Notes: generated from the sequence alone by a model not told the origin. A stretch of DNA of 64,000 nucleotides from Erwinia sp. JUb26 (GCF_003751505.1 NZ_RJVB01000013.1:1-64000), one strand, 5' to 3'. Numbered from the stretch's first letter, positions 8,523-20,048 are shown. Translations and numbers: made by a program.

Positions 8523-10067
8523 ATGGCTGAGTCTCAACCGCTACCCGCACAGCCCTGTGGTGCGGAGTATCTGCGCGCGGTGCTTCGCGCGCCGGTGTAT
8601 GAAGTCGCGCAGGTAACGCCGCTGCAGAAAATGGAGAAAATCTCCTCGCGCCTCGGCAATACTATTCTGGTTAAGCGTGAAGATCGCCAGCCGGTTCACA
8701 GCTTTAAGCTTCGCGGTGCCTACGCAATGATTGCCGGGCTAACCGAAGAGCAAAAGGCGCGGGGCGTTGTCACTGCGTCTGCGGGAAATCATGCTCAGGG
8801 CGTGGCGCTATCCGCTACCAAACTGGGTATTAAATCCCTGATTGTTATGCCGGTTGCCACGGCGGACATCAAAGTAGATGCGGTGCGGGCATTTGGCGGT
8901 GAGGCTTACCTGTACGGTGCTAACTTTGATGAAGCGAAAGCCAAGGCGATAGAGCTGTCGGAACAGCAGGGCTATACCTTTGTTCCGCCATTCGATCATC
9001 CGATGGTGATCGCCGGCCAGGGAACGCTGGCGATGGAGCTGCTGCAGCAGGATGCGCATCTCGATCGCGTGTTTGTCCCGGTAGGCGGCGGCGGTCTGGC
9101 CGCAGGCGTTGCGGTACTGATCAAGCAGCTGATGCCGCAGATTAAAGTGATTGCGGTTGAATCTAACGACTCGGCCTGCCTTAAGGCGGCGCTGGATGCC
9201 GGTCAGCCGGTCGATTTGCCACGCGTTGGGCTGTTTGCCGAAGGCGTGGCGGTGAAGCGGATCGGTAGTGAAACCTTCCGTCTGTGCCAGGAGTACATCG
9301 ACGACATCGTGACCGTAGACAGCGACGCTATCTGCGCGGCGATGAAGGATTTATTTGACGATGTGCGTGCGGTGGCCGAACCCTCCGGTGCCCTGGCGCT
9401 GGCCGGGATGAAGAAGTATATCCAGCAGCACCAGATCAAAGGTGAACGCCTGGCGCATGTGCTGTCAGGGGCAAACGTCAACTTCCACGGTTTGCGTTAT
9501 GTCTCAGAACGCTGCGAGCTGGGTGAACAGCGTGAGGCGCTGCTGGCCGTCACCATCCCCGAACAGCAGGGCAGCTTCCTGCGCTTCTGCCAGCTGCTGG
9601 GCGGGCGTTCGGTCACGGAGTTTAACTATCGCTATGCCAACGCCGATGATGCCTGCATTTTTGTCGGCGTCCGATTGACCCGCGGGCTGGAAGAGCGCCA
9701 GGAGATTCTGGAGCTTCTTACCGAGGGTGGCTACAAGGTGGTGGATCTGTCCGATGACGAGATGGCGAAACTGCATGTGCGCTACATGGTCGGCGGTCGT
9801 CCATCCAAGCCGCTGCGCGAAAGGCTGTTCAGCTTCGAATTTCCGGAAGCCCCGGGGGCGCTGCTGCGCTTCCTGCAAACGCTGGGAACGCACTGGAATA
9901 TCTCTCTGTTCCACTACCGCAGCCACGGAACCGATTTTGGTCGCGTGCTGGCCGCGTTTGAACTGAGCGATAACGAACCGCAGTTCGAAGAGCACCTGGC
10001 GGCGCTGGGCTATGATTTCCATGATGAAACCAGCAACCCGGCGTTCCGCTTTTTCCTCGCCGGTTAA
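8523..10067 (+). CDS. ilvA: Biosynthetic threonine deaminase
   Basis: A 514-residue PLP enzyme converting threonine to 2-ketobutyrate, the entry step of isoleucine synthesis. The PLP lysine is K62 in HSFKLRGAY and the glycine-rich phosphate loop is VGGGGLAAG. Two C-terminal ACT-like regulatory domains follow (about 335-514), the site of isoleucine feedback inhibition. The start at 8523, 4 nt after ilvD, gives the exact E. coli length and follows GGGAGGC; the frame is open further back inside ilvD but has no support. It overlaps the tail of ilvY by 4 nt. Confidence 0.98.
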   Translation: MAESQPLPAQPCGAEYLRAVLRAPVYEVAQVTPLQKMEKISSRLGNTILVKREDRQPVHSFKLRGAYAMIAGLTEEQKARGVVTASAGNHAQGVALSATKLGIKSLIVMPVATADIKVDAVRAFGGEAYLYGANFDEAKAKAIELSEQQGYTFVPPFDHPMVIAGQGTLAMELLQQDAHLDRVFVPVGGGGLAAGVAVLIKQLMPQIKVIAVESNDSACLKAALDAGQPVDLPRVGLFAEGVAVKRIGSETFRLCQEYIDDIVTVDSDAICAAMKDLFDDVRAVAEPSGALALAGMKKYIQQHQIKGERLAHVLSGANVNFHGLRYVSERCELGEQREALLAVTIPEQQGSFLRFCQLLGGRSVTEFNYRYANADDACIFVGVRLTRGLEERQEILELLTEGGYKVVDLSDDEMAKLHVRYMVGGRPSKPLRERLFSFEFPEAPGALLRFLQTLGTHWNISLFHYRSHGTDFGRVLAAFELSDNEPQFEEHLAALGYDFHDETSNPAFRFFLAG

Positions 10068-10945
10068 AGCAGATTCCAGAACGCATCAATAAGCGGCTCA
10101 TTGAGCCGCTTTTTTTGTACGCAAACGCCCAGTTCGAACGGCGCAACCATCTCCACGTCTTCCAGTTCCAGAATACGGTTACGAACCGGTTCCGGGCTGT
10201 TCTCCAGCACCACATCCGGCAGCAGCGCAATACCGCAGCCCAGTGCTACCATCGAAACAATCGCTTCATGCCCGGATACCGTGGCGTAAATCATGGGATT
10301 CGCAATATGACGATGGCGAAACCAGAGGTCGATGCGGCGGCGCGAAGGCCCCTGCGCGGGCAGGATAAATGGGATCTGCGCCCAGTCCGGCTCTGCCTGG
10401 GTTGCCTGGTTACGTACCGGGCAGGGCAGTGCGGGCGCAATCAATACCAGCGGGATCAGCCCCAGCGGCATAAAGCCAATGCTGGCGGGGAGCGTTTCCG
10501 GGCGGCCGGCGATGGCGATATCCACTTCGTTTGACTGCACCTTCTCCACCGCATCGGCGGCATCGCCGGTGGTTAGCTTGATTTCAACCAGCGGATGTTC
10601 CGCGCGAAAGCGGTCGAGAATGGGCGGCAGGTGGCTGTAAGCGGCGGTCACCGAACAGAACAACTTCAGTTCACCGCTCAGCGATGGGCCATTCTGCCCG
10701 ATGGCGTGGCGCATCTGCTGATACTGCAGCAGCGTCTGCTGAGCGAACTGCCGCAGGCGCTCACCGGCATCGGTCAGGGTGACAGTGCGGTTATCGCGCA
10801 GGAACAGCGCCTGGCCCAGGTCTTCTTCCAGCCGCTGGATCTGGCGGGAGAGCGTGGAGGGGCTGACGTGCATGGCGCGCGCACTGCGCCCGAAATGACG
10901 GCTTTCCGCCAGATGAAGGAATAATTTCAGGTCGCGCAAATCCAT
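10064..10945 (-). CDS. ilvY: LysR-family activator of ilvC, IlvY
   Basis: A 293-residue LysR-type regulator with an N-terminal winged helix (FGRSARAMHVSPSTLSRQIQ) and an inducer-binding fold. IlvY binds acetohydroxybutyrate or acetolactate, the substrates of IlvC, and activates the divergent ilvC. The start at 10945 (MDLRDLKLFLHLAESRHFG) is chosen by family resemblance; the frame is open 11 codons further but without similarity. Its stop overlaps ilvA and its last codons contain the ilv operon terminator. Confidence 0.96.
   Translation of the reverse strand: MDLRDLKLFLHLAESRHFGRSARAMHVSPSTLSRQIQRLEEDLGQALFLRDNRTVTLTDAGERLRQFAQQTLLQYQQMRHAIGQNGPSLSGELKLFCSVTAAYSHLPPILDRFRAEHPLVEIKLTTGDAADAVEKVQSNEVDIAIAGRPETLPASIGFMPLGLIPLVLIAPALPCPVRNQATQAEPDWAQIPFILPAQGPSRRRIDLWFRHRHIANPMIYATVSGHEAIVSMVALGCGIALLPDVVLENSPEPVRNRILELEDVEMVAPFELGVCVQKKRLNEPLIDAFWNLL
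10091..10117 (+). terminator. ilvGMEDA operon terminator, inside the ilvY coding sequence
   Basis: AAGCGGCT and AGCCGCTT pair around a 5-nt loop, then seven T's. The hairpin begins 24 nt after the ilvA stop. It lies wholly within the last codons of ilvY on the other strand. Confidence 0.9.
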
Positions 10946-10967
10946 GGAATCGAGCCTCGTTTTTACG

Positions 10968-10982
10968 TTGCAGAACATGCAA
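10968..10982. promoter_or_regulatory. Candidate IlvY operator in the ilvY-ilvC spacer
   Basis: TTGCA-N5-TGCAA is a perfect dyad with the T-N11-A form expected of a LysR-family site, 23 bp upstream of the ilvY start. A second, weaker element (TTTCAGCAATAG, about 11007-11018) lies closer to ilvC. IlvY is known to bind two adjacent operators here in E. coli; the exact positions are my inference. Confidence 0.55.
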
Positions 10983-11106
10983 TGTCACGTTGTTAATATA
11001 TCAATTTCAGCAATAGATTTCCTGTCATATGATAGGGTCTATTCAGGGCGGAGAAATCGACAGCCCGGACAACAAATAATACGCGAACACAACCTCAGGA
11101 GTGCCC

Positions 11107-12585
11107 ATGTCTAACTATTTCAACACTTTGAACCTGCGCAACCAGTTAGCGCAATTAGGTAAATGCCGCTTCATGGCGCGCGAAGAATTTGCTGATGAAG
11201 CAAGCTACCTGAAAGGTAAAAAAGTCGTCATCGTTGGTTGTGGTGCACAGGGCCTGAACCAGGGTCTGAACATGCGCGATTCTGGCCTGAACATCTCTTA
11301 CGCTCTGCGTGCAGAAGCGATCGCTGAGAAACGTGCTTCATGGCGTAAAGCGACCGAAAACGGTTTCCAGGTGGGCACTTACGAAGATCTGATCCCACAG
11401 GCTGACCTGGTTGTTAACCTGACTCCAGACAAGCAGCACTCTTCTGTTGTTCAGGCAGTACAGCCGCTGATGAAAGACGGCGCTGCGCTGGGCTACTCTC
11501 ACGGTTTCAACATCGTTGAAGTGGGTGAGCAGGTTCGTAAAGACATCACCGTAGTGATGGTAGCGCCTAAGTGCCCGGGTACGGAAGTTCGTGAAGAATA
11601 CAAACGTGGTTTCGGTGTGCCGACGCTGATCGCGGTTCACCCGGAAAACGATCCGAAAGGCGAAGGCATGGCGATTGCTAAAGCCTGGGCAGCAGCGACC
11701 GGCGGTCACCGTGCGGGCGTGCTGGAATCCTCTTTCGTTGCGGAAGTGAAATCTGACCTGATGGGCGAGCAGACTATCCTGTGCGGTATGCTGCAGGCTG
11801 GTTCTCTGCTGTGCTTCGACAAGCTGGTGGCGGAAGGTACTGATGCGACTTACGCAGAAAAACTGATTCAGTTCGGCTGGGAAACCATCACCGAAGCCCT
11901 GAAGCAGGGTGGTATCACGCTGATGATGGATCGTCTGTCTAACCCGGCTAAACTGCGTGCTTATGCGCTGTCCGAACAGCTGAAAACCATCATGGCTCCG
12001 CTGTTCCAGAAGCACATGGATGACATCATCTCCGGTGAGTTCTCTTCCGGTATGATGGCTGACTGGGCTAACGACGACAAAAACCTGCTGGGCTGGCGTG
12101 AAGAGACCGGTAAAACCGCATTCGAAACTACCGCACAGTTCGAAGGCAAAATTGCCGAGCAGACCTACTTCGACGAAGGCGTAGTGATGGTTGCCATGGT
12201 GAAAGCGGGCGTTGAGCTGGCGTTTGAAACCATGCTGGATGCGGGCATCATCGAAGAATCTGCCTACTACGAATCACTGCACGAGCTGCCGCTGATTGCG
12301 AACACCATCGCACGTAAGCGTCTGTACGAAATGAACGTGGTTATCTCTGATACTGCAGAATACGGTAACTACCTGTTCTCTTACGCGGCGGTACCATTGC
12401 TGAAAGAGTTCATGACCACGCTGCAGGCGGGCGATCTGGGTAAAGCAGCAAGCACTTCGACTACCGTTGATAACGCACAGCTGCGCGACGTGAACGAAGC
12501 GATTCGTCAGCACCCAATCGAATCTGTAGGCCGCACCCTGCGTGGCTACATGACCGATATGAAACGTATCGCAGTAGCAGGCTAA
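11107..12585 (+). CDS. ilvC: Ketol-acid reductoisomerase (NADP+), long class II form
   Basis: A 492-residue Mg- and NADPH-dependent enzyme that isomerises and reduces acetolactate/acetohydroxybutyrate. The Rossmann motif [14 protein letters not shown] is at about residues 45-58. The length shows the duplicated C-terminal knot domain typical of the long enterobacterial form. The start at 11107 ([10 protein letters not shown]) follows CAGGAG at 11096-11101. It is divergent from ilvY and induced by its own substrate through IlvY. Confidence 0.98.
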   Translation: MSNYFNTLNLRNQLAQLGKCRFMAREEFADEASYLKGKKVVIVGCGAQGLNQGLNMRDSGLNISYALRAEAIAEKRASWRKATENGFQVGTYEDLIPQADLVVNLTPDKQHSSVVQAVQPLMKDGAALGYSHGFNIVEVGEQVRKDITVVMVAPKCPGTEVREEYKRGFGVPTLIAVHPENDPKGEGMAIAKAWAAATGGHRAGVLESSFVAEVKSDLMGEQTILCGMLQAGSLLCFDKLVAEGTDATYAEKLIQFGWETITEALKQGGITLMMDRLSNPAKLRAYALSEQLKTIMAPLFQKHMDDIISGEFSSGMMADWANDDKNLLGWREETGKTAFETTAQFEGKIAEQTYFDEGVVMVAMVKAGVELAFETMLDAGIIEESAYYESLHELPLIANTIARKRLYEMNVVISDTAEYGNYLFSYAAVPLLKEFMTTLQAGDLGKAASTSTTVDNAQLRDVNEAIRQHPIESVGRTLRGYMTDMKRIAVAG

Positions 12586-12616
12586 TTCTCAGCGGATTAA
12601 TCGTCTGTCAGAGCGA

Positions 12617-12645
12617 AAAATGGCACCCGAGGGTGCCATTTTTTA
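12617..12645. terminator. Bidirectional terminator between ilvC and ppiC
   Basis: AAATGGCACC pairs with GGTGCCATTT around CGAG, with T's on the plus strand and A's before the stem, so it can serve both convergent genes. It overlaps the last codon of ppiC. Confidence 0.9.
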
Positions 12646-12924
12646 TTTGCGGTACAGCACTTTAATGATGTGGTAGCCGAACTGGGTATGCAGCGGGCCC
12701 TGTGGTTCGATCAGCGGGCAGGAGAACACCACTTTATCGAATGCCGGTACCATCGCACCCTGTTTAAACTCACCCAGATGTCCGCCTTTTTTACCGGAAG
12801 GGCAGGTAGAGTGTTTCTTCGCCAGCTTTTCAAAATCACCACCCTGCTTCAGCTGTTCCAGCAGATCCAGTGCCTGTTTCTCTTCTTTAACCAGAATGTG
12901 TAGTGCTGCTGCCATTTTCGCCAT
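12643..12924 (-). CDS. ppiC: Parvulin-type peptidyl-prolyl isomerase PpiC
   Basis: A 93-residue single-domain parvulin without signal peptide. Conserved elements include [30 protein letters not shown] and [11 protein letters not shown]. It isomerises X-Pro bonds in the cytosol. Size and sequence match E. coli PpiC, one of the smallest parvulins known. Confidence 0.97.
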   Translation of the reverse strand: MAKMAAALHILVKEEKQALDLLEQLKQGGDFEKLAKKHSTCPSGKKGGHLGEFKQGAMVPAFDKVVFSCPLIEPQGPLHTQFGYHIIKVLYRK

Positions 12925-13070
12925 GTTGTTCTCCAGAATATTGAGTCAGTCAGGCCAGTAGGCCGGATGGCGCTTACTATACCTGCTCACTCTTTCCGGC
13001 GCGACTGCTCTACAGGCAGGCTTTCTTTGGTTATACTTCCTGCCTGTTTTATTAGTGGAATAATCAAGCT

Positions 13071-15089
13071 ATGCGTCTGAATCCTGGTCAGCAACACGCC
13101 GTCGAATTTGTTACCGGACCCTGTCTGGTACTGGCTGGAGCCGGGTCGGGTAAAACGCGCGTGATTACCAATAAAATTGCGCATCTGATCCGCGAATGTG
13201 GCTATCAGGCGCGGCACATTGCCGCCGTGACCTTTACTAATAAAGCCTCGCGTGAGATGAAAGAGCGCGTGGCGCAGACGCTGGGCCGTAAAGAAGCGCG
13301 CGGGCTGATGATCTCCACTTTCCACACCCTCGGCCTGGAAATCATCAAGCGTGAATATGCCGCGCTGGGGATGAAATCTAACTTCTCGCTGTTTGACGAT
13401 CAGGACCAGCTGGCGCTGCTGAAAGATCTGACCGAGGAGTGGCTGGAAAACGATAAAAATCTGCTTCAACTGCTGACCTCGACGATCTCAAACTGGAAAA
13501 ACGATCTGCTGGATCCGCCGCGTGCCGCCGCAGGCGCGCAGTCCGAGCGCGACAAGCTTTTTGCCCACTGCTATGCGCTGTATGACAAACATCTGAAATC
13601 CTGCAACGTGTTGGATTTTGACGATCTGATCCTGCTGCCCACGCTGCTGTTCCAGCGCAATCTGGAAGTCCGCGAACGTTGGCAGCAGCGTATACGTTAC
13701 CTGCTGGTGGATGAATATCAGGATACCAACACCAGCCAGTACGAACTGGTTAAGCTGCTGGTGGGCAGCCGGGCGCGCTTCACTGTCGTTGGGGATGATG
13801 ATCAGTCTATCTACTCCTGGCGCGGGGCGCGGCCACAGAATTTGGTGCTGCTGCAAGAGGACTTTCCGGCTCTGCAGGTGATCAAGCTGGAGCAGAACTA
13901 CCGCTCTTCAGAGCGAATTCTTAAAGCGGCAAATATCCTGATTGCCAACAATCCGCACGTCTTTGAAAAACGCCTCTTCTCCGAGCTGGGATACGGTGCT
14001 GAGCTTAAAGTGGTGATGGCTAACCATGAAGAGCACGAGGCCGAGCGGGTGGCGGGCGAGCTGATTGCACACCACTTTATCAATAAGACGCAGTACAAGG
14101 ATTACGCCATTCTCTATCGCGGCAATCACCAGTCGCGGGTGTTTGAAAAAATGCTGATGCAGAACCGCATCCCATATCGGATTTCCGGCGGAACTTCGTT
14201 CTTCTCGCGCCCGGAGATCAAAGACCTGCTTGCCTATCTGCGGGTGTTAACCAATGCCGATGACGACAGCGCCTTTATGCGCATCGTGAATACGCCCCGG
14301 CGTGAAATCGGATCGGCCACGCTGCAAAAGCTGGGTGAATGGGCGATGCAGCGTAATAAAAGCCTGTTTACCGCCAGCTTTGATATGGGGCTGAGCCAGA
14401 CGCTGACTGGGCGCGGACTGGAATCACTTCAGCGCTTTACCCACTGGCTGCAGGAAATTGCCCGACTGGCCGAGCGTGAGCCGGTGGCGGCGGTGCGCGA
14501 TCTGATCCACGGCATCGACTATGAAAGCTGGCTGTTTGAAACCTCTGCCAGTCCGAAAGCGGCCGAAATGCGCATGAAAAACGTCAATACGCTCTTCCAG
14601 TGGATGACGGAAATGCTCGAAGGCAGCGATATTGATGAACCGATGACGCTGACGCAGGTGGTGACGCGCTTCACCCTGCGCGACATGATGGAACGCGGCG
14701 AGAGCGATGAAGAAGCCGATCAGGTCCAGCTGATGACGCTGCACGCGTCGAAAGGCCTTGAGTTCCCCTACGTCTACCTGGTGGGCATGGAGGAGGGTCT
14801 GTTACCTCATCAGAGCAGCATTGATGAAAACAACGTCGAGGAAGAGCGTCGGCTGGCCTATGTTGGCATCACCCGCGCGCAGAAAGAGCTGACCTTCACC
14901 CTGTGCCGCGAACGCCGTCAGTACGGCGAATTGATACGGCCGGAGCCCAGCCGTTTTCTGCTGGAGCTGCCGCAGGATGATTTGCAGTGGGAGCGAGAGC
15001 GCAAGGTGGTCAGTGCGGAAGAGCGGATGCAAACCGGCCAAAGTCGGGTAGCCGGTCTGCGGGCGATGCTGGATAAAGCAAAAAAATAA
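13071..15089 (+). CDS. rep: ATP-dependent DNA helicase Rep
   Basis: A 672-residue superfamily 1 3'-5' helicase. Walker A is AGAGSGKTR (about 22-30), motif II is LVDEYQDTN, and motif III is [13 protein letters not shown]. Rep travels with the replisome and clears proteins ahead of the fork. Length is within one residue of E. coli Rep. It is transcribed alone, convergent with gppA, leaving only 9 bp between the two stops and no obvious intrinsic terminator. Confidence 0.98.
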   Translation: MRLNPGQQHAVEFVTGPCLVLAGAGSGKTRVITNKIAHLIRECGYQARHIAAVTFTNKASREMKERVAQTLGRKEARGLMISTFHTLGLEIIKREYAALGMKSNFSLFDDQDQLALLKDLTEEWLENDKNLLQLLTSTISNWKNDLLDPPRAAAGAQSERDKLFAHCYALYDKHLKSCNVLDFDDLILLPTLLFQRNLEVRERWQQRIRYLLVDEYQDTNTSQYELVKLLVGSRARFTVVGDDDQSIYSWRGARPQNLVLLQEDFPALQVIKLEQNYRSSERILKAANILIANNPHVFEKRLFSELGYGAELKVVMANHEEHEAERVAGELIAHHFINKTQYKDYAILYRGNHQSRVFEKMLMQNRIPYRISGGTSFFSRPEIKDLLAYLRVLTNADDDSAFMRIVNTPRREIGSATLQKLGEWAMQRNKSLFTASFDMGLSQTLTGRGLESLQRFTHWLQEIARLAEREPVAAVRDLIHGIDYESWLFETSASPKAAEMRMKNVNTLFQWMTEMLEGSDIDEPMTLTQVVTRFTLRDMMERGESDEEADQVQLMTLHASKGLEFPYVYLVGMEEGLLPHQSSIDENNVEEERRLAYVGITRAQKELTFTLCRERRQYGELIRPEPSRFLLELPQDDLQWERERKVVSAEERMQTGQSRVAGLRAMLDKAKK

Positions 15090-15098
15090 TACGCGATA

Positions 15099-16583
15099 TC
15101 AGACGACGGTCAGATTCCAGTGAACGTAGCTTTGCCAGTGAACTTCCTGCTCCAGCAGCTCGGCGCGCAGCGGATGCGCGCGTAGCCAGCCGGCGGGCAG
15201 CGTCAGATTCAGCGTATCATCATCGGCCTGTAAACGGACCGCGGGCAGCGTGTTATCGCGACGACGACTGGAGAAGATAATCGCCAGACGCAGCAGGCGG
15301 CACAGGCGCTCAGCCACGCGCGGCGGTACGGCATTTTGCTGGCTTAACAGCGCCAGATCGATGCCGTTGACCTGGTTCTGCAGCAGGGTGGCCAGCAGCT
15401 TTTTCTGCGCGGGTGTGAAGCCCGGCAGGTCCAGATGACGTATCAGATAAGCGGAATGCTGCGGAGCCTGGCGGAAATCGACGCTCAGGCCAATTTCATG
15501 GATTAAACAGGCACTCTCCAGCAGGTCGCGGCTCAGATCGTCCAGCTTCCAGCCGTGGCTGACCTGACGGGTAAAACTTTCTGCCAGCTGGCGAACACGC
15601 TCTGCCTGCTCAACATCAATCGCGAAGCGGCGCTGAATATTGTGCAGCGTGCGCTTGCGGATATCACGATCGACCGGAAGATGCAGCATGCCGTACACCA
15701 GGCCTTCGCGCAGTGCGCCACCGGCCAGCGTCATGCTGCTGATATTCAGTTCGGTGAAAATGGCGATAAGGATCGACAGCCCGCTCGGGAACACCAGAGC
15801 GCGTTCCAGCGTCAGCCCTTCGATTTCCAGCTCTTCCAGCTTTCCGCACTGAATAGCGCGCTGTTTGAGCTGCTGCAGTTTATTCAGGGTAATGCGTTCA
15901 TCCATTCCCTGCGCCATCATGATTTCCTGCAGCGCCTGCACGGTGCCGGACGCACCCACACACACTTGCCAGCCGTGTTCACGCAGAACACTCGCTACCG
16001 GGCGGATCATTTCACGGGCAGCCTCTTCGGCCTGCGCGAAATTCTCTTTCCCCAGATGGCGGTCGGTAAAATAACGCTCCAGCCAGGTAACGCAGCCCAT
16101 CGACAGGCTGAACAGCGAGGTGGTTTGCGAACCTTTGCCGGTGACCAGTTCCGTACTGCCGCCGCCAATATCCACCACCAGGCGTTTATCGGAACCGCCG
16201 GTTGTGTGGGCGACGCCCTGATAAATTAGCCGGGCTTCCTCTTCACCGCTGATCACATTGATCGGACAGTTGAGGATTTTCCTGGCCTTAACCAGAAAAC
16301 TGTCGGCGTTGACGGCGATACGCAACGTGGCGGTGGCCACAACGCGAATTTGCTCCGGGGGAATATCCTGCAGCTGTTCTGAAAACAGCCGCAGACACTG
16401 CCAGCCACGCTCCATGGCCTCTTCAGAGAGATGGCTGCTGCCATCCAGACCGGCAGCAAGACGCACTTTACGCTTGATGCGGGCAATGGTCTGGATACTG
16501 CCAGCCACCTCGCGCACCACCAACATATGAAAACTGTTCGATCCCAGATCGATTGCAGCATAGAGTGATGACGCGCTGAGCAT
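15099..16583 (-). CDS. gppA: Guanosine pentaphosphatase / exopolyphosphatase GppA
   Basis: A 494-residue Ppx/GppA-family phosphatase that converts pppGpp to ppGpp. The actin-like ATPase fold is shown by [11 protein letters not shown] near the N-terminus and [10 protein letters not shown] about 130 residues later; a C-terminal HD-like helical region follows. The start at 16583 gives exactly the E. coli length. It lies 7 nt after rhlB, so the two form an operon as in E. coli. Confidence 0.96.
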   Translation of the reverse strand: MLSASSLYAAIDLGSNSFHMLVVREVAGSIQTIARIKRKVRLAAGLDGSSHLSEEAMERGWQCLRLFSEQLQDIPPEQIRVVATATLRIAVNADSFLVKARKILNCPINVISGEEEARLIYQGVAHTTGGSDKRLVVDIGGGSTELVTGKGSQTTSLFSLSMGCVTWLERYFTDRHLGKENFAQAEEAAREMIRPVASVLREHGWQVCVGASGTVQALQEIMMAQGMDERITLNKLQQLKQRAIQCGKLEELEIEGLTLERALVFPSGLSILIAIFTELNISSMTLAGGALREGLVYGMLHLPVDRDIRKRTLHNIQRRFAIDVEQAERVRQLAESFTRQVSHGWKLDDLSRDLLESACLIHEIGLSVDFRQAPQHSAYLIRHLDLPGFTPAQKKLLATLLQNQVNGIDLALLSQQNAVPPRVAERLCRLLRLAIIFSSRRRDNTLPAVRLQADDDTLNLTLPAGWLRAHPLRAELLEQEVHWQSYVHWNLTVV

Positions 16584-16590
16584 AGAGACG

Positions 16591-17883
16591 TTAACCTGAG
16601 CGTTTACGGTTAGGGTTTCGCGGTGCGCTTCCACGGCGATTGTTGTTACCCCCACGGCGCAGATTGTTGCCTGTGCGGTTGCGGGTTAAGCGTTTTGGCG
16701 GCGGCAGTTCACTCATCAGCGCATCGCTGTTATAGCGGCTGACCGGAATGCTGTGGCCAATATACTCTTCAATCGCGGGCAGGTTCAGCGCGTACTCTTC
16801 ACAGGCCAGGCTGATTGAGTGTCCGTTAGCGCCGGCGCGGCCGGTACGTCCGATGCGGTGAACGTAATCTTCGCGATCGTCAGGCAGATCGTAGTTAAAC
16901 ACGTGCGTGACCGCAGGAATGTGCAAACCACGGGCGGCGACGTCAGTCGCAACCAGGATATCCACATCACCTTTGGTGAAATCGTCCAGAATACGCAGGC
17001 GTTTTTTCTGAGCCACGTCACCGGTCAGCAGACCGACGCGATGACCATCGGCGGCCAGGTGGCCCCAGATATCTTCACAGCGATGCTTAGTATTGGCGAA
17101 AATAATTGCCCGGTCAGGCCACTCTTCTTCCAGCAGCGTTTGCAGCAAACGCATCTTTTCTTCGTTGGAAGGATAGAACAGCTCTTCTTTAATACGGTGC
17201 CCGGTTTTTTGCTCTGGCTCGACTTCAACGTACTCGGCGTTGTTCATATTTTCGAAAGCCAGCTCACGCACGCGGAACGACAGCGTGGCGGAGAACAACA
17301 TATTCAGACGCTGGTTAGCGGCAGGCATGCGGCGGAACAGCCAGCGGATATCTTTAATGAAGCCGAGATCGAACATGCGATCGGCTTCGTCGAGGACAAC
17401 GACCTGGATAGCACCTAAATTAACGTGATTTTGTTTCGCGTAATCGATTAAACGGCCCGTGGTGCCAATCAGAATATCGACACCGCTTTCCAGCACTTTC
17501 AGCTGTTTATCATAACCATCGCCGCCGTAGGCCAGGCCGAGTTTCAGCCCGGTAACCTGCGCCAGCGGTTCCGCATCCGCGTGGATCTGAACGGCCAGTT
17601 CACGCGTCGGAGCCAGAATCAGCGCGCGCGGTTGGTTAACCTGGCGGCCTTCCGGAGCAGGGTGAGAAAGAAGATGATGAAACGTTGACGTTAAAAACGC
17701 CATCGTTTTGCCCGTACCGGTTTGCGCCTGACCTGCTACATCACGCCCGGAGAGCGTAAAAGGTAATGCCAGCGCCTGAATAGGCGTGCAATTATGAAAC
17801 CCTTTATTATCAAGAGCTTCAATGACCTGAGGATGCAGGGCGAAGTCGGAAAACTTCTTTTCGGTTAAGTGTGTTTTGCTCAT
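16591..17883 (-). CDS. rhlB: ATP-dependent RNA helicase RhlB
   Basis: A 430-residue DEAD-box helicase of the RNA degradosome, where it unwinds RNA for RNase E and PNPase. Visible motifs are the Q motif ([13 protein letters not shown]), [15 protein letters not shown] and [11 protein letters not shown] basic Arg/Asn/Gly-rich tail of about 35 residues follows ([17 protein letters not shown]), slightly longer than in E. coli (421 residues). It is divergent from trxA. Confidence 0.97.
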   Translation of the reverse strand: MSKTHLTEKKFSDFALHPQVIEALDNKGFHNCTPIQALALPFTLSGRDVAGQAQTGTGKTMAFLTSTFHHLLSHPAPEGRQVNQPRALILAPTRELAVQIHADAEPLAQVTGLKLGLAYGGDGYDKQLKVLESGVDILIGTTGRLIDYAKQNHVNLGAIQVVVLDEADRMFDLGFIKDIRWLFRRMPAANQRLNMLFSATLSFRVRELAFENMNNAEYVEVEPEQKTGHRIKEELFYPSNEEKMRLLQTLLEEEWPDRAIIFANTKHRCEDIWGHLAADGHRVGLLTGDVAQKKRLRILDDFTKGDVDILVATDVAARGLHIPAVTHVFNYDLPDDREDYVHRIGRTGRAGANGHSISLACEEYALNLPAIEEYIGHSIPVSRYNSDALMSELPPPKRLTRNRTGNNLRRGGNNNRRGSAPRNPNRKRSG

Positions 17884-18013
17884 AGTGTGGTAGAATATCA
17901 GCTAAGTATTGCTTTACGAAAGCATATCCGTTGAAATAAAAGCAGTGAAATTGTTAACCTGATGCTGCTTAACGCTACATCATCAAGATTAAGATAATCC
18001 CCCTGGAGTAAAC

Positions 18014-18343
18014 ATGAGCGCTCAAATTGTTCACCTGTCCGATGATAGCTTCGAAACTGATGTCCTGAAAGCTGATGGTTTAACGCTGGTAGACTTCTGG
18101 GCAGAATGGTGTGGCCCTTGCAAGATGATTGCCCCGATCCTGAACGAAGTTGCCGAAGAGTATGAAGGCAAGCTGACTATTGCCAAGCTCAACATTGATG
18201 AGCACCCGGCTACCGCGCCGAAATACGGCATTCGCGGTATCCCTACGCTCCTGCTGTTTAAAGGCGGCGAAGTCATTGCGACCAAAGTTGGCGCACTGTC
18301 TAAAGGTCAGCTCAAAGAGTTCCTGAACGCGAACCTGGGCTAA
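18014..18343 (+). CDS. trxA: Thioredoxin 1
   Basis: A 109-residue thioredoxin with the active site WCGPC and the cis-Pro segment [11 protein letters not shown]. It is the general cytosolic disulfide reductant, donor to ribonucleotide reductase and methionine sulfoxide reductase. CCTGGAG precedes the ATG. Length equals E. coli TrxA. Confidence 0.99.
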   Translation: MSAQIVHLSDDSFETDVLKADGLTLVDFWAEWCGPCKMIAPILNEVAEEYEGKLTIAKLNIDEHPATAPKYGIRGIPTLLLFKGGEVIATKVGALSKGQLKEFLNANLG

Positions 18344-18708
18344 TCATGCTTTGCCGGCGACTGGCGGTTTGGAATTTTTCTCAGACCGCTAGACGACCGG
18401 CATTAAGCGTGCTAAGTTAAATCTACTGCACGACGAACTTACCTTGTAGTTTGCACCTTATAGAATGACTCCTTGTTGAACACTGTATTCATCAGAATAT
18501 TACAGCTACTCAGCAATCTGACGGTTAGTATCTATTGATTTTCCGGCTTCTTGTCCTCACCGTCCCTTCGTTTCAGATCTGCGTTTTCCTGCACGTGATC
18601 ATCGAGCGGACTTCGGAATCAAGAGCCAATTAAACAGGCATGGATCTTTCGCCATACCATTTACGACAAACAATTCAAGTTTTACCCCGAGTTTAAGAAC
18701 CCACCATT
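18344..18708 (+). promoter_or_regulatory. trxA-rho intergenic region and rho leader
   Basis: 365 bp without an established gene. A long hairpin at 18352-18402 (TGCCGG/CCGGCA outside, GCGGTTTG/CAGACCGC inside) is the likely trxA 3' end but has no T run. The following C/T-rich stretch (about 18538-18600) resembles the E. coli rho leader, where Rho terminates its own transcript, so it is the expected autoregulatory region. A TTG-initiated 32-codon ORF (18535-18633) sits where E. coli has rhoL but lacks a ribosome site, so I do not call it. Confidence 0.5.
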
Positions 18709-19968
18709 ATGAATCTTACCGAATTAAAAAATACGCCGGTTTCAGAACTGATTACCCTCGGCGAAAATATGGGGCTGGAAAACCTGGCGCGCTTGCGCAA
18801 ACAGGACATCATTTTCGCCATCCTCAAGCAGCATGCTAAAAGTGGCGAAGATATCTTCGGCGATGGCGTTCTCGAGATATTGCAGGATGGATTTGGTTTC
18901 CTCCGCTCCGGAGACAGTTCCTACCTCGCAGGCCCCGATGATATCTACGTTTCCCCTAGTCAAATCCGCCGCTTTAACCTCCGCACTGGTGACTCCATCT
19001 CTGGCAAAATCCGTCCGCCAAAAGAGGGTGAGCGTTACTTTGCGCTGCTGAAAGTTAACGAAGTTAACTACGACAAACCGGAAAATGCGCGTAACAAAAT
19101 CCTGTTTGAAAACTTAACCCCGCTGCATGCGAATTCTCGTCTGCGTATGGAGCGCGGTAACGGGTCGACTGAAGACCTTACCGCACGCGTGCTGGATCTG
19201 GCATCACCGATTGGCCGTGGCCAGCGTGGCCTGATCGTGGCACCGCCGAAAGCCGGTAAAACCATGCTGCTGCAGAATATTGCGCAGAGCATCGCTTATA
19301 ACCATCCTGACTGTGTGCTGATGGTGCTGCTGATTGACGAGCGTCCGGAAGAAGTGACCGAGATGCAGCGTCTGGTTAAAGGTGAAGTGATTGCTTCTAC
19401 CTTCGACGAGCCGGCATCACGCCACGTACAGGTTGCCGAGATGGTGATCGAGAAGGCTAAGCGCCTGGTTGAGCATAAAAAGGATGTGATCATCCTGCTG
19501 GACTCCATCACCCGTCTGGCGCGTGCCTACAACACCGTTGTTCCTGCCTCTGGTAAGGTTCTGACCGGTGGTGTGGATGCGAACGCCCTGCATCGTCCAA
19601 AGCGTTTCTTCGGTGCTGCACGTAACGTTGAAGAGGGCGGAAGCCTGACCATCATCGCTACGGCGCTGGTCGATACCGGTTCTAAAATGGATGAAGTTAT
19701 CTATGAAGAATTTAAAGGTACCGGCAACATGGAGCTGCATCTTGCGCGTAAAATCGCCGAGAAGCGCGTGTTCCCTGCAATCGACTATAATCGTTCAGGT
19801 ACGCGTAAAGAAGAGCTGCTTACCACATCCGAAGAGCTGCAAAAAATGTGGATCCTGCGCAAAATCATTCACCCAATGGGCGAAATCGATGCGATGGAAT
19901 TCCTCATTAACAAACTGGCGATGACCAAAACAAACGACGAATTCTTCGACATGATGAAACGTTCGTAA
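18709..19968 (+). CDS. rho: Transcription termination factor Rho
   Basis: A 419-residue hexameric RNA-dependent ATPase. The N-terminal helix bundle and cold-shock-like RNA-binding fold (GFGFLR) are followed by an ATPase core with Walker [10 protein letters not shown] and arginine/Q-loop segments ([12 protein letters not shown]). It has exactly the E. coli length and is nearly identical to it. The ATG is 365 bp after trxA, leaving room for the autoregulatory leader. Confidence 0.99.
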   Translation: MNLTELKNTPVSELITLGENMGLENLARLRKQDIIFAILKQHAKSGEDIFGDGVLEILQDGFGFLRSGDSSYLAGPDDIYVSPSQIRRFNLRTGDSISGKIRPPKEGERYFALLKVNEVNYDKPENARNKILFENLTPLHANSRLRMERGNGSTEDLTARVLDLASPIGRGQRGLIVAPPKAGKTMLLQNIAQSIAYNHPDCVLMVLLIDERPEEVTEMQRLVKGEVIASTFDEPASRHVQVAEMVIEKAKRLVEHKKDVIILLDSITRLARAYNTVVPASGKVLTGGVDANALHRPKRFFGAARNVEEGGSLTIIATALVDTGSKMDEVIYEEFKGTGNMELHLARKIAEKRVFPAIDYNRSGTRKEELLTTSEELQKMWILRKIIHPMGEIDAMEFLINKLAMTKTNDEFFDMMKRS

Positions 19969-20048
19969 TGGTTTGATGATGCTTTGAAAGCGGCGCGCTC
20001 CTGTAGCGTTGCTGTTTTTATTGTCTTCGCCAAAAAACAAACTCGGGT

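Noticed and set aside
18640-18696. 18-codon ATG ORF (MDLSPYHLRQTIQVLPRV) just before rho
   Set aside because: No usable ribosome site (AGG is only one base from the ATG), and the E. coli leader peptide lies further upstream.
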